Positions 21,162 through 31,811 of a DNA stretch of 64,000 nucleotides are shown in pieces. The position numbers and the translations under genes were made by a program. The DNA is from Arachnopeziza araneosa. Its lineage: Eukaryota; Ascomycota; Leotiomycetes; Helotiales; Arachnopezizaceae. Each line of letters starts with the position of its first letter. Within the stretch, counting starts at the first letter, position 1. A model generated the notes under the pieces. The model did no database searches. It saw nothing but the letters and a program-made list of their open reading frames with translations, and was not told the DNA's origin. The stretch covers positions 111,300-175,299 of the forward strand of contig QYAI01000041.1 in NCBI GenBank assembly GCA_003988855.1. Reading direction: 5' to 3'.

Positions 21162-23142
21162 ATGAGGCAACAAAATGCCCTCAACAGTCTCTTGCAGACT
21201 GCCTTTCCAGGCATGGCAGACAATATCTCTGAGAACGCTACTGGTGCTGCTACCATATCGCCAACTACTCTTCTAGAGACTTTTGTCCCCGGATATGGCG
21301 CTATCCACAAATTCCTACTCTTTACCTTCGGTTTCGATGTTACGGTTCTCGTGTCTTTTGGTGTTGTCCTCTTTCTCTCTTCCCGCCTCCTTCGCTCCGC
21401 CTGGACTCTACTCTCTGCTATAGTGTCGAGCTATTACATGGCTGAGATCACCGTCTCTTCTACAGACGAGATTCACGGACACTTGATCGCCTTTCTCGCG
21501 CATCAATACAAGGTCAGCAGCTCGCGGAGGTTGATGGCCGAAACCCCGTCAAAGTCTGCATGGGAGTTGGACTCTGAGGATATTGAAACACCAGAGACAA
21601 CCGTCGATGCCGAAGGAAACATCAAATGGCTAAACTTCTCTAACCAAGAAGCAAAGTCCCAGCCTCGCTTTACTCCGGCTATAGGTAGCCACAATTTCTG
21701 GCACAACGGATCCTTTTTCCAGCTCAAGAGGAAGGAGATGACTGTCTTTGATGAGATGAGTTCGGGAGCCACAGCTTTCAAAGACCGCGAACAGCTTACT
21801 CTCTCCTGTTTTGGCCGATCCACTGAGCCCATCAAGGGATTGATTCAACATGCCAAAGCTCATTACCATCAGGGCCATAATGCAAAGACTATAATCAAGC
21901 GTCCGGCTCCTAAGGATATGCGCAGATTCGGAGGTAGAGGTTCCTGGGTCAAGATAGCAGAGAGGCCATGCCGTCCAATGAAGACCGTCGTGCTTGATGA
22001 AGAGAAGAAGATGGATGTTCTGGCTGATATCAACGAATACCTCAACCCGGCTACAGCACGATGGTATGCTAACCGTGGTATCCCGTACAGGAGAGGCTAC
22101 CTCTTCTACGGAAAACCGGGAACAGGCAAGACGTCGCTTATCTTTGCATTGGCGGGTGTCTTTGGATTAGATATCCACGTTATCAGTTTACTAGAACCTA
22201 CTCTTACGGAAGAGGAGCTTGGAATGTTGTTTACAAATTTACCGGCGAGATGCATCGTGATTCTGGAAGATATCGACACAGCTGGTCTAGTTAGAGAACC
22301 TACCGAAGAAGAAGTAGTTCCACCAAAACCAGAAGGAAAAGAAGGCGAGAAAGTGAATGGCGATTGGAGTGTGGTTAACCTTACAAAAGCTCTGAAGAAA
22401 GCAAATCAGCTCTCTGAGGACGAGAAGAAGAAAGGCATCTCTCTTTCGGGACTGTTAAATATTATTGATGGTATGTTATATTCTCGTTGTTCTTTTTAAG
22501 TTTAAATGATGCTAATACAAAACAGGAGTTGCTTCGCACGAAGGCCGAGTCCTGGTCATGACAACCAACCATCCCGAAGCTCTCGATGAAGCTCTTATTC
22601 GTCCCGGCCGTGTAGATCATCAAGTCGCTTTCTCCAACGCTACCCAAGTTCAAGTCAAAGAGTTATTCGAGAGAATGTACACAAATGATCTACCGAGAAC
22701 CACCAAACTTCTCTCTTCTTCGCCTATCTCATCCACTTCTCAAATATCCACCAAGCTCGCGACCATCTCCGACAAGACTGGGACGGAAGAGATATCTGAA
22801 TCTGATACCAAATCCGAATTTACCCCACCACCTACACCTCACGACGATGGGAGTACCAACGGGTCTCCGAAACCCCTTCTTCCACCTTATCTCCGAGAAA
22901 GCTATAAAGTTGAAGAAGTCCTCACCGAAGCCCAACTCAGCGAGATTGCACAAAGTTTCGCCCTAAAAGTCCCAGATGACATGTTCTCCCCTGCTGAAAT
23001 ACAGGGATTCCTCTTGAAGAGAAAGAAGGACCCTAGGAAGGCGCTACAAGAGGTAGATGCTTGGGTAGAAGGCATGGTGGAGTTGAAAACTAGCGGAGGA
23101 AATGGACAGTGGAAAGTTGGAGGAAAAGCAAGAGTACAGTGA
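21162..23142 (+). CDS. BCS1-like AAA ATPase
   Basis: AAA protein related to the mitochondrial inner-membrane chaperone Bcs1, which inserts the Rieske protein into complex III. Filamentous fungi carry several divergent paralogues of unknown role. Model: join(21162..22470, 22526..23142), 641 aa; the intron falls within NIIDG|VASHEGR. One membrane segment is at about 58-85, followed by the BCS1_N domain. The AAA core has Walker A GKPGTGKTS, Walker B CIVILEDID, a sensor-type TTNHPEALDEALIRPGR including the arginine finger, and ISLSGLLNIIDG. Two acidic, proline-rich insertions lie inside and after the AAA core (PTEEEVVPPKPEGKEGEK and a Ser/Thr-rich stretch), which canonical Bcs1 lacks. The length (Bcs1 is about 450 aa) and these insertions mark it as a paralogue, probably not the respiratory chaperone itself. 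Confidence 0.9.
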
Positions 23143-24401
23143 TAAGGCATGATCTACTTGGCATGGGTTTTACAAGGACGTTTATTGCCAGGGTCACTGT
23201 ACGGGTGTGATTGCATGGATTCAGATTGTGATACATACATTGGTTGGTTGCATGGAGGTATCTTGTTTAGGACATGCAACTAATCTATCACTGGCAATAG
23301 CCAGTTAGATTCTTGAAATTGATGTTTGTTATTGTTATTACCAGATGCCACTATAAGTGACTTGGTGGTACCCAACCAACCGGGCTGACTGTACAATTGG
23401 GTTGACGTGTTTCAAAGTCCTGCTGCACCTCGGAATGTTAAATTTAACATTTAAACCATTTAATTGTCGCTTGTTAAATTTGACATTTAAACACATCTTA
23501 CTGTTATACGTTAAAATCGAGGATTAAATACATCTTATCGTTATACGTTAGATTTAGCATTAATATGCATGTAATTGTCGTGTATTAAATTCAACATTTA
23601 AAACAATTCTAAAGAAAAAGTGTTTATTAATATAATATAAATAATAACTTAGTACTTTTAAAAGCTTATATATAAGTGTAGTAGATATTTGTTAATAATT
23701 TAAATTTTAGAAAAGCACTATAAATTACTGTATCTCCTCGGTCTTCTGGTAGCGGTGTTTTATAAATTATCTTAGCTACTAGTAATTAAGTAATAAAAAG
23801 TAGTAAGTATAAAGTTAAATAAAACGAGAGAGGCTTGCAAGTCTAAGATATCGAGAAAGTTGCTAGCTTAGGCTTGAATTACAGAACTTGTAAAAACTCA
23901 ACGTTCAATTTGCGTTTTATCTTTCTTTGCTTTTCCCCCTTTGTTTTTACTGTGCTCTTTCATCCTAGATCAAAAATTACAGCGGGTGATGCGAGTAAAT
24001 TCTATTGGTCGTTGCTGCATGCTGCATGCTGTGGCTGAGCAGCTGCACATCTCTCTTCTCGGCAAGAAGTGTCAGCCCAACATGCACAACAACAAATTGA
24101 TAGCCTTGCAACGCGGATTAGGTTTGTGACAAACACCATCAGGCGCCAGAAGTCGCATTGAGAAAATCAGCTCATCACGTCGAGACGTGAACCCAACAAC
24201 ATACCTGGCTGAAGGAGCGACTCCACAGCAGTGTTCAACCTAGCGCCTAACACCCGCTGTAACCATTTGCAAGCCTTGCAATCCTGATCAGACGCATCCC
24301 AGGACTGATAAGCCATCTGAAGTTGATTCAGAGAATCGGTTCATCCGACCAGGATATAGAGCCCCATCACATCACGCGAGCAGGAGCGGCGGATCCCAGC
24401 C
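23143..24401. other. AT-rich intergenic block
   Basis: From about 23430 to 23900 the sequence is strikingly A+T-rich and full of TpA steps, beginning with the 37-bp repeat array. No gene is seen. The composition contrasts with the flanking genes and is compatible with a repeat mutated by repeat-induced point mutation (RIP), though no parent copy is in the window. Confidence 0.5.
23437..23609. repeat. Degenerate 37-bp tandem repeat, about 4.7 copies
   Basis: Successive units start at 23437, 23473, 23510, 23547 and 23584 (36, 37, 37, 37 and about 26 bp). Each begins (G/A)TTA(A/G)A and most continue with a variant of TTnAACATTTAAA, then CATnTTAnTGTTATAC or TAATTGTCG. Unit boundaries are regular although the copies have diverged substantially. 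Confidence 0.7.
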
Positions 24402-25739
24402 ATGCACCTCCTCAACTCGTCAACCGGACGACCTCGAATACTTTTGGGTCGATACCTGTTGTATCGATAGATCGAGTAGCGCCGAACTCTCGGAGGCTAT
24501 TAACTCCATGTTTCGCTGGTATAAGAACTCGCAAGTCTGCTATGCCTATCTGTCGGATGTGTACCAAAGACACCAAAGAAGGACGCAGAGTCTGAAAACC
24601 AATTGATCAACTCACGATGGTTCACCCGAGGATGGACATTGCAGGAATTAATCGCGCCCTATGAAGTGATCTTTTATAGCAGTAATTGGCTGAAAATCGA
24701 ATGAAATTTATGCCGGATCTGGGGAGTCTGATTACAGAATGCACAGGAGTGCTATATTCAGTTTTGGAATCTGGAGATTTCCCTGGCCACTCTGTTGCCC
24801 GGCGGATGAGCTGGGTTGCATCCCGATCAACAACGAGAATAGAGGATATGGCATACTGTCTGAGATGTTACCATGCCTATGTTATATGGCGAGGGCAAGC
24901 GCGCATTCATTCGATTGCAAGAGGAGATCATCAAGCAGTCCGATGATATGTCAATTTTCGTTTGGAGCGATCCTAAGGCAAAATTATGTGCGTTTAGAGG
25001 GCTTCTTGCAAGAGCACCTTCGGAATTTGCAAATTGCAAAAACATTACATGGAATCATCTAGAATCGAGTCCTGGAGCCGAAATCACAGGTAAAGGAATT
25101 AGGTTGAATGACGTCAACCTCGAAATCCAAAGCCATGTGCCAAACGAATGCGTCGTTAATTTCCCAGGCGTAAAAAATAAATACGGAGCATCATGGCTGG
25201 GAATACGTCTTCAGAAAACATCATAGAGCCACTTTGCTAGAGTGGCTTTGGACATTGTGGATACATTCTCAATACATGAATACAATTACAAGAAAACACA
25301 TTCGCCTTTACAAAGTATATTTGTCCGTCACCAACCCATCATAACTGGCGAATGTAGTTCGAGGCTGGGTGGAGTTCTACTGAACCCTCCGAGATTAGAG
25401 GTACTTACGACACCTAGCCATGTACTGCCGCAAGAGTTGTGGAGTGCCCACGCCAAGACTCTTTTCTTCAACGACGTCGACGAATTTCGAAGGAACCCTC
25501 TGTTACAGTTCTGTTTCTTCACTCCTGGACGTCAAGTGAATATCACACTAGACGTAAGGAAAGAGTTGGAATCTTGCATCACTGTTGAAAAGGGGTTGAC
25601 AATAATTCACTACCCGCGCATAGATGCTAGGATTATGTTCGAGTTATCTCTAGATGAGTTTATCTTATCAATAGGACTTCAACGTAAATTGATCCGGGAT
25701 CATTTTATACTGGAATTAAAATGGAAAGTACACCGTTGA
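24402..25739 (+). pseudogene. HET-domain (heterokaryon incompatibility) pseudogene
   Basis: A HET-domain gene in pieces across frames. MHLLNSSTG at 24402 matches the usual N-terminus, but the next piece, EYFWVDTCCID...AINSMFRWYKNS (24433-24603), is in another frame and skips the normal LSHTWG section. That frame stops at 24604. SRWFTRGWTLQELIAP continues in a third frame until a stop at 24702. SVARRMSWVASRSTTRIEDMAY is in yet another frame to about 24865. MPMLYGEGKRAFIRLQEEI then resumes in a different frame, with a further TAG at 25224-25226 before a C-terminal segment open to 25739. Intact HET proteins mediate non-self recognition in fungi. At least one internal deletion, three frameshifts and two stops make this one inactive. 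Confidence 0.85.
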
Positions 25740-26008
25740 GATATTCAGGATTATCTTTTAGATGATTCGTCTTAAGTCGGGTATCTCACAAATGGCTACT
25801 GCGGATTTCTATTCCTCTTATTGATATAACCGTCTCGCTGTATTAGCTTTCATAAAAATCTTTCGGGTTTCTGGTATAAGACATATGGAGCTAAGTTGAA
25901 ATGAAATCTGATTGGATTATCCTTGACGTGTAACTCTACTAATTCGGAATGCTTTAGAAGTATATACACATTTCTCAAAAGCACATCCTCTGATGTGGAC
26001 GAATTGGG
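25740..26008. other. Gene-free stretch between HET relic and repeat element
   Basis: Short stretch with no recognisable coding content. Part of it reads into the plus-strand frame of the adjacent repeat element. Confidence 0.4.
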
Positions 26009-26389
26009 AAGGAGCAGCTGGAGTGTGTATAAACAAGGATTCCACGTCAGATTCTCTTCTGAAGAATCAGCATCCTCTTACCCACCCATCAATATCAATC
26101 CTAGAAAAAGAAGTATATTGATAGTTAGGTAAAAGGATGTTGATTCTTCAAGAGAGAATCTAGACGTGAAACCCCCTTTTATACACACTCTCTGCCGAAA
26201 AGAAGGTATATTAATGAGTGGGTAAAAGGCTGTTGATTCTTCAAGAGAGAATCTAGACGTGAAACCCCCTTTTATACACACTCTCTGCCGAAAAGAAGGT
26301 ATATTAATGGGTGGGTAAAAGGCTGTTGATTCTTTCAAGAGAGAATTGCACGAGAATTCCATATAAACACACTCCTCAGCCGCTCCTTT
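26009..26389. repeat. Compound inverted/tandem repeat element (MITE-like)
   Basis: The ends are imperfect inverted repeats. The left begins near 26009 with AAGGAGCAGCTGGAGTGTGT and the right ends near 26389 with ACACACTCCTCAGCCGCTCC. Inside, one unit in inverted orientation (about 26021-26097) faces three direct units of 93 bp that start at about 26112, 26205 and 26298. The second and first direct units are nearly identical. No transposase or clear target-site duplication is seen, so it may be a non-autonomous element that later amplified one arm. On the minus strand the units stay in one open frame, since 93 is divisible by three (see findings). Confidence 0.7.
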
Positions 26390-26630
26390 CTTCCTAGTGT
26401 TCACAAAATTCTTTTCTCTTGACGAGCCGAATAGCCGAGATTGTCAAGCGACTACAGAAGCTTTCAACGAAAGACATAATTCAGCATAAGATAAACTCTA
26501 CAAACTCATAATCTCAAGTCTCTCACCGCTCGGATGTCTTGTCCATTCCACAATGCGTCTTCTACACTCACGAGATTTAGGCTAGAGTTACAGGCATGCG
26601 ATAATTCACAGCACGCGTCACATCTCACAT
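26390..26630. other. Region downstream of the NAS gene
   Basis: 241 bp between the repeat element and the NAS stop codon, presumably the NAS 3' UTR and terminator. Nothing specific is seen. Confidence 0.4.
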
Positions 26631-27763
26631 CTAAAGAGTCCTATCTCTGACCTTGCCGACAATCACCGAGTTCACCACGCTGCCGAATGGGTGGACGGCC
26701 AAGCAGATATCCAAGCAGTCCAACACGGCTTCGGTCGTGGGATCGAATTCCTGTCTCGGTGAGCATCTCTGACGACAAACTTGTCATCATTGGGGAGGTG
26801 CATACCGCATACATCAGCCTTCTCAACCTCTCTGCGCTCCTCACGACGACCATCTTCCCCGGCATCATCTTCGCCACTACATCTCTCAGCACCTGCTCCT
26901 TCTCCTTCTGACCGGACCCCACCAGCGCCGCGAGGTAGACGACATCGAAGCCTCTCAGATCCCGGACCTCGGCCGCGTCTGCATGCAGGAACTGCATCTG
27001 CGACCCCGTCACGCCCAGCGTCTTGCACAGAGCCCTGGATCGCGCGATGGCGGCCGCGTCGTGGTCGATGTTCAGCACCGTCGCCGGCCGGCATGGTAGA
27101 CCGGGGAGGGGCACCGCTCCGGAGAGACAGAGGCTACTGAGCGGGAGCGGCCCGGAGCCGATAAATGCGATTTTCTGGATGGGCATCGGCGAGATGCAGG
27201 TCAGCGCCGAGAGCTCCATGCGTGTGAGGGCGATGTAGTTTTGGAAGTAGGGGAAGGTTGTCAGGCGCGCGTAGACTGGATATCATTAGAAAAGTTGGAC
27301 TGGAAAATCAGAGGGAGAAAAAGAGGGAGAGAAATTCACCGGTTGAGGAGTCTTCTGGAATCTGGGAGCTGCCACCCGCTATTCGAGCGGCCCAGTGCGA
27401 TTCGAGGTGGTATTCAGCTGTTGAGCAAAAGGTGCGGAGCGACGGGATGATGGCGACGACATGCGGATTCTCAAGGACCTGTGAGTACGTCAATAACATC
27501 CGCACACCACCTCACGCGCGGATCCCGCATACCTTTCTGGTGACACTCTCCCTCACCGTCCTGGTGCACATCTCGACCAGTTCCGTAAACAGCCCATCGA
27601 CATCCGGACACGGTCGCAGGTCCACCCTGCCCGCCAGCTGCTGGTGGATGCACAATATCTTCTTGACGGCGCCGTGCGCTTCCAGATCATCCCGCTCACG
27701 GCCCAGAGACGGTCGCTGTTGCGGGGGCTGGAACATCTTCGCCGCCACGAGGAGGGAGGCCAT
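26631..27763 (-). CDS. nas: Nicotianamine synthase
   Basis: Predicted to condense aminocarboxypropyl groups of S-adenosylmethionine into nicotianamine, a chelator of Fe, Zn, Ni and Cu. Model: complement(26631..26750, 26806..27275, 27340..27478, 27533..27763), four exons, 319 aa, all phases closing. Visible family features are IHQQLAGRVDLRPCPDVDGLFTELV near the N-terminus, YARLTTFPYFQNYIALTRME before the Rossmann core, the SAM-binding IAFIGSGPLPLSS, the acidic strand end NIDHDAAAIARS, and the terminal HPFGSVVNSVIVGKV. The length agrees with fungal and plant enzymes (about 320 aa). It sits between a repeat element and a long gene-free stretch, yet shows no damage. The start MASLLVAAKMFQPP at 27763 is the first ATG of the exon. 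Confidence 0.88.
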
Positions 27764-30439
27764 GGTGGACTCTGATTGCAGCCCTATGATAATTTATAGC
27801 CGAGCGAGATGGCGAAGGAAACCGTGAGAGGGATGGCTCATGGAGAAGAAAAATATGAGTTGTACAGGGTAGCAGAGCAAACGACATTCCCGGAGAAAAC
27901 CCTGCCGTTCAGCGACGGGCTGGCTACGAGCCATTCAGCCTGCCAGCTCAGCGTGATGGAGAAGGCATCGGCCAGATGCATATGCAAGAGCAGGGAAGCA
28001 TCTCGTTGCTGGTGAGGTGCTCGATTTGCTTCTTCAGAGCTCCTATAGAAGGGCGGTAGTCACATCAACGCAGAGCAAGCTGAAGGTACTCAAACACAGC
28101 GGACGAGGTGAGTCATCTTATTATAGCTATCGACGTAATCTAGATCTCCAGAGAAAAAGCCGTCGGTAATGCTCGACCTGAGGGATCTCAGTGTTTGGGC
28201 TACCCATCAAGGTGCCAACGCTGACCCATCATTCTGAATCGACATCCACCCCTTGTCAAGCTGTGATTGCCCCCGTGAAGACGCTCTGAGTTGGACTACT
28301 ACACCAATGCGAAGATTAAGGACGGGCCAAGCAATGCCCCGTTGGTTTTCATCTCTCGTGACCTGAAAACTCGGATCACGTGGATGGGCAGATCACCTGC
28401 AGCCCAGCAGCGTCTGGCGGAGTTTGTCATGACAGGTCAAGCATCACCAAAGTAAGCTTCTCTCCGAGAGAGATGAGAAGACGAGATGGAAGATAGCGGT
28501 ACTCTGTCTGTATGGAAATAATAAACATTGAGATATACGTCTGCGCTAGATTTCTGAACACTAAACTCAGCTCTACCACTTTCAGTTTGGAAACAAATGA
28601 CGTGCAATACAACCAAGCGGACATGGATTTGAAGGAGATGAAGCATCAAGCTTTCATGTTAGCAGGAACGCTGATTTTAAATAGAAGCACGATAGATCTG
28701 CAAAGAGGCAAATTTAACCTGGAGAAAGATTGAACAGAGAACAATAGAGCGTGTAAGGGAGCTTGGCAACCTTAACCGTCTGCTCGGGAGACTCGCGTAT
28801 CTTGTACGGAGGAGGTTTAGCTACTGAAATACATGAAGAGCCAGTAAGCCATTACTAAAGTCGAGCAAACGGGATCGGTGTTAGAGCAACACTCATATCA
28901 CCAAGTTTTCTGGGAAAGCGATTATGGATCTAGGGTTGAATATTGGGTATCCTTATGCAGCCATCCCCTATGTAGAGCGGATCGAGATGAGTGCCAGTTC
29001 GCCAGTAGCGGAACCCGGACGGGCGGCGCGAGCGGGACCATGCGGGACCATGCGGCACAGGCTTCGTTGATGGAGGTCATTCCTCCACACAGCTCCGCAG
29101 CAAGACCAGGCTAGAGAAGAAATGGGTAAGAATCCCTGGAAGCGTGGCAGCGGTTTCTAGTCCTGGCCCGAAGTTTCAATGCCGGGAGAGCCTTTCTCGT
29201 CGCTGTCCACGCCTCTCGCCCTTCCTGGGGATTTCTTGGTAAGGAGGATCTGTCATGGAGTCTCTCTCTAGCCACTCATGGTCCCCATCGCATTCCAAGA
29301 ATGCGGGGTAGGCAGCTCGCGCACCGAACCGTCAGGTGAAGAGGCCGTCGTCTTACGCCTGGTTGGCGCTCTTGTCAAGCTTTTGCCGGCTTGATGGCTT
29401 CTCGAGTCCGCGGAGACGATTGAACGATTGAACGATAGCACATCATGGGCAGGGAAGCGTCATGGTCGTTGTCGACGGTACGCGCGGTATGCTGCGATGG
29501 ACATGGGTTTGCGGAGGTGAGGGATGGAGAGAGGAGGGTCAACCATTACCCCGGATTTCAATGACAAGATGATTGCGATTAGTGTCGTGTGGCTGCAGAA
29601 ATCTGCCGGGTCGTCTCTGGAGCGTAGGAAGTGCAGAATTGATGCTCTGGCAGCACCTCTTTGGCTCGCTCTCCCAGATGGCAGAAAAGTCACAAATCTT
29701 CTGCTCCTGGGTTGGGTTGGGCTGGGCTGAGATGGGCTCCCTGGCTGCATATAAAGAGATTCCGAAGATCGTCTCGATGGCTGCATTGAGGCTGTCGAAG
29801 GATTTGCTGAAGGGGCTGCACCTAGAATGAGCGTGGCCAGTCCACCACCACCACTGATTGACGGCATCACGCCAGTTTCAGTGCTCATCCGAGCTTTGGC
29901 ATCATTTGGTCGAGAAAGCTCACCATCCGCAGGCAGAGTTGAGCTTGTTGGGGCCACCGGAGATGTTGAAGTTGGCGCAGAAGAGGTTACGTAAATAGCT
30001 GTCCTTCTCTCGTAACCGCGGCCTGGATAAAGATGGCCATTGTGGGATCCAGTCCCCTCTAGGATGGTTTTGGTGAAGCCAAAGACACACACGGTGCAGC
30101 AACGACGGGGGCAGATTGGCTCCTGTCGCGGGCCCTTGGAGCCGCAAAAGGCAGTGGAAAAGCAAAGCATTAGCTAATTTAGGAGCGTGTCCTTATCTCT
30201 TCATCTCATGGTCTTTTGCTCTCCGTCCGTCAGCTGCATGCTCCCCAGCTTCAGACTCATCTTGCTCGTCTCGTCGCCACTGGACGGAGCTCGTGGAGCA
30301 AAAGGAGGGCTACACGCACTCCACATCCATCGCGCCACCATCGCAGCTTGCCGCCCGGCAGCGAATCACTGCATCCCGTCCAACTTCAGGTCGTTGCTTG
30401 GGTCTATGTCCTACCGCAGCTGGGGCAAGAATGGGATCT
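27764..30439. other. Long gene-free region upstream of NAS
   Basis: About 2.7 kb with only overlapping, conflicting frames, the longest a 236-codon minus frame at 29460-30170 that looks compositional rather than coding. It must contain the NAS promoter; I could not identify a specific metal-responsive site. Confidence 0.4.
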
Positions 30440-30497
30440 GAGCAGGAGCAGGAGCATCAGCATCATCAGCATCAGCATGAGCATCAGCATCAGCACC
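30440..30497. repeat. CAT/CAG-type hexanucleotide microsatellite
   Basis: Interrupted AGCAGG and CATCAG units repeat through this segment. Read on the plus strand it would give a His/Gln run, but the surrounding frame has no protein character, so I treat it as simple repeat. Confidence 0.7.
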
Positions 30498-31811
30498 GGA
30501 AGAGGAGGCATCGCATCCTGTTGGGGACGTCTCTTGCTCAACGCCTGGGTAAATCCAGGGCCACTCTTCAGCTGTCCTATCCATCTCCTTCTCCTCAGCC
30601 TCGGGTTTCGGACCCGGCTCGACATCATGAGACGCCAGTCGTGAAGATAAGGGCTGATGAGAAAGTTTAGGGCAATAATAGCAGAAGGATAAATGAGCAG
30701 CACCTGGTGGGTTGGTCATGGGCGATGCTTGCCTGGTTGTTTGCCGTTGCAAAGCCAGCCAGGGCAGAAGGGAGTAAGTATATCACACCATTCGAGGGAA
30801 AGGCTTTCCTTTTGTTCTCATCTTCTTCTCGCTCTTTGGCTCTCCTATCTTCTCTTTACTTTCCCTCTCACTTCGCTGCGACAGGCATTAGAGGGAGGAG
30901 TACATGCAGTGCGTACCTTCCCAGCCCAACCACCGCACCCACACTCGCCCTGTTACCTCACTAGACATTCTGGCATTTTTCCTTCCAACGTCACTCGCCG
31001 CACTCGCCGCATTCCGCATTCTTTTCCACTGTCTCTCTCTCTCTCTTTCTTTCTCTCTCTTCCTCTCTCTCTCTCTCTCTCACACTCCCTCCCTCCCTCT
31101 CTCTCTCTCTCATATCTTTGGTTACTTGCATCAAGCTCTTCCTGATTTCCACGCCCACCCACGAATCACGGCCGCGACCATCAGCGCGAAAAGGTACCTG
31201 AAAAAAAAAAAAAAAGATCTTTACGCTGCTCTCACCGCCTTCACCCCTCCTCGACGACCCCGCCATCCCGATTGGCGTGAGGGAAGCAGCAGCATATCGG
31301 ACCATTCGTCTCGCCTTGTCGCCTGGGCTCACATATAAACACCCAATATCATTTTTGGACCAACGGCAAGTTATCGCAAGCTAGAAGGCCTGCCATATTC
31401 CGCAATTCTTGCACCATTGCCACCCTGCCCTACCACAGTCCCAGCCACCGGTGCGCCGAGCGGGTCTCGTAAATTTCTCTCCAGGACGAGCCATCTCCGC
31501 ATCGAGTAGGCGACAACAGAGAATTCCCGGCAGTCAACATCAGGTCCGACGGTGTCCGAAGGAGAGAAGTGTGATCGCGGGCTCTTAAGAGACGGCGTGT
31601 CTCCTTCATTCCAACATCCTGCAGCATCAAACAGATGCCCTCCGCACTCCCCAGGTCTGCTGCATTGCCAACCAGACCAAGACCCCATCATACCGACGCT
31701 CAACCTCGAAATCTCAAACATCGACCGTGCACATCTTACGAGGACCTCGAGTCTCTCTCCAAACTTGGCCTCACTCCTGTCCACCGGCTGGAGCGCGCCA
31801 ACAAGCGACCC
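30498..31811 (+). promoter_or_regulatory. Promoter and long leader of nmrA
   Basis: Low-complexity DNA typical of fungal promoters: a pyrimidine (CT) tract at 31031-31112, a 15-A run at 31201-31215, and a TATAAA at about 31333. If transcription starts shortly after that box, the leader is about 450 nt long and contains upstream ATGs, one of which (31635) is in frame with the main protein. Confidence 0.45.
31031..31112. repeat. (CT)n microsatellite / pyrimidine tract
   Basis: About 80 bp of nearly pure C/T, mostly CT dinucleotides with TTTC and CCCT interruptions. CT tracts of this kind are common just upstream of fungal transcription starts. Confidence 0.9.

Noticed and set aside
29460..30170. 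236-codon minus-strand open frame
   Set aside because: Ser/Pro/Arg-rich translation with no domain, overlapping plus-strand frames of similar quality in a GC-rich low-complexity region; most likely a chance frame.
30404..30752. Overlapping frames giving His/Gln or Met/Leu runs
   Set aside because: They are produced by the CAT/CAG microsatellite in different frames and strands and have no protein character outside it.
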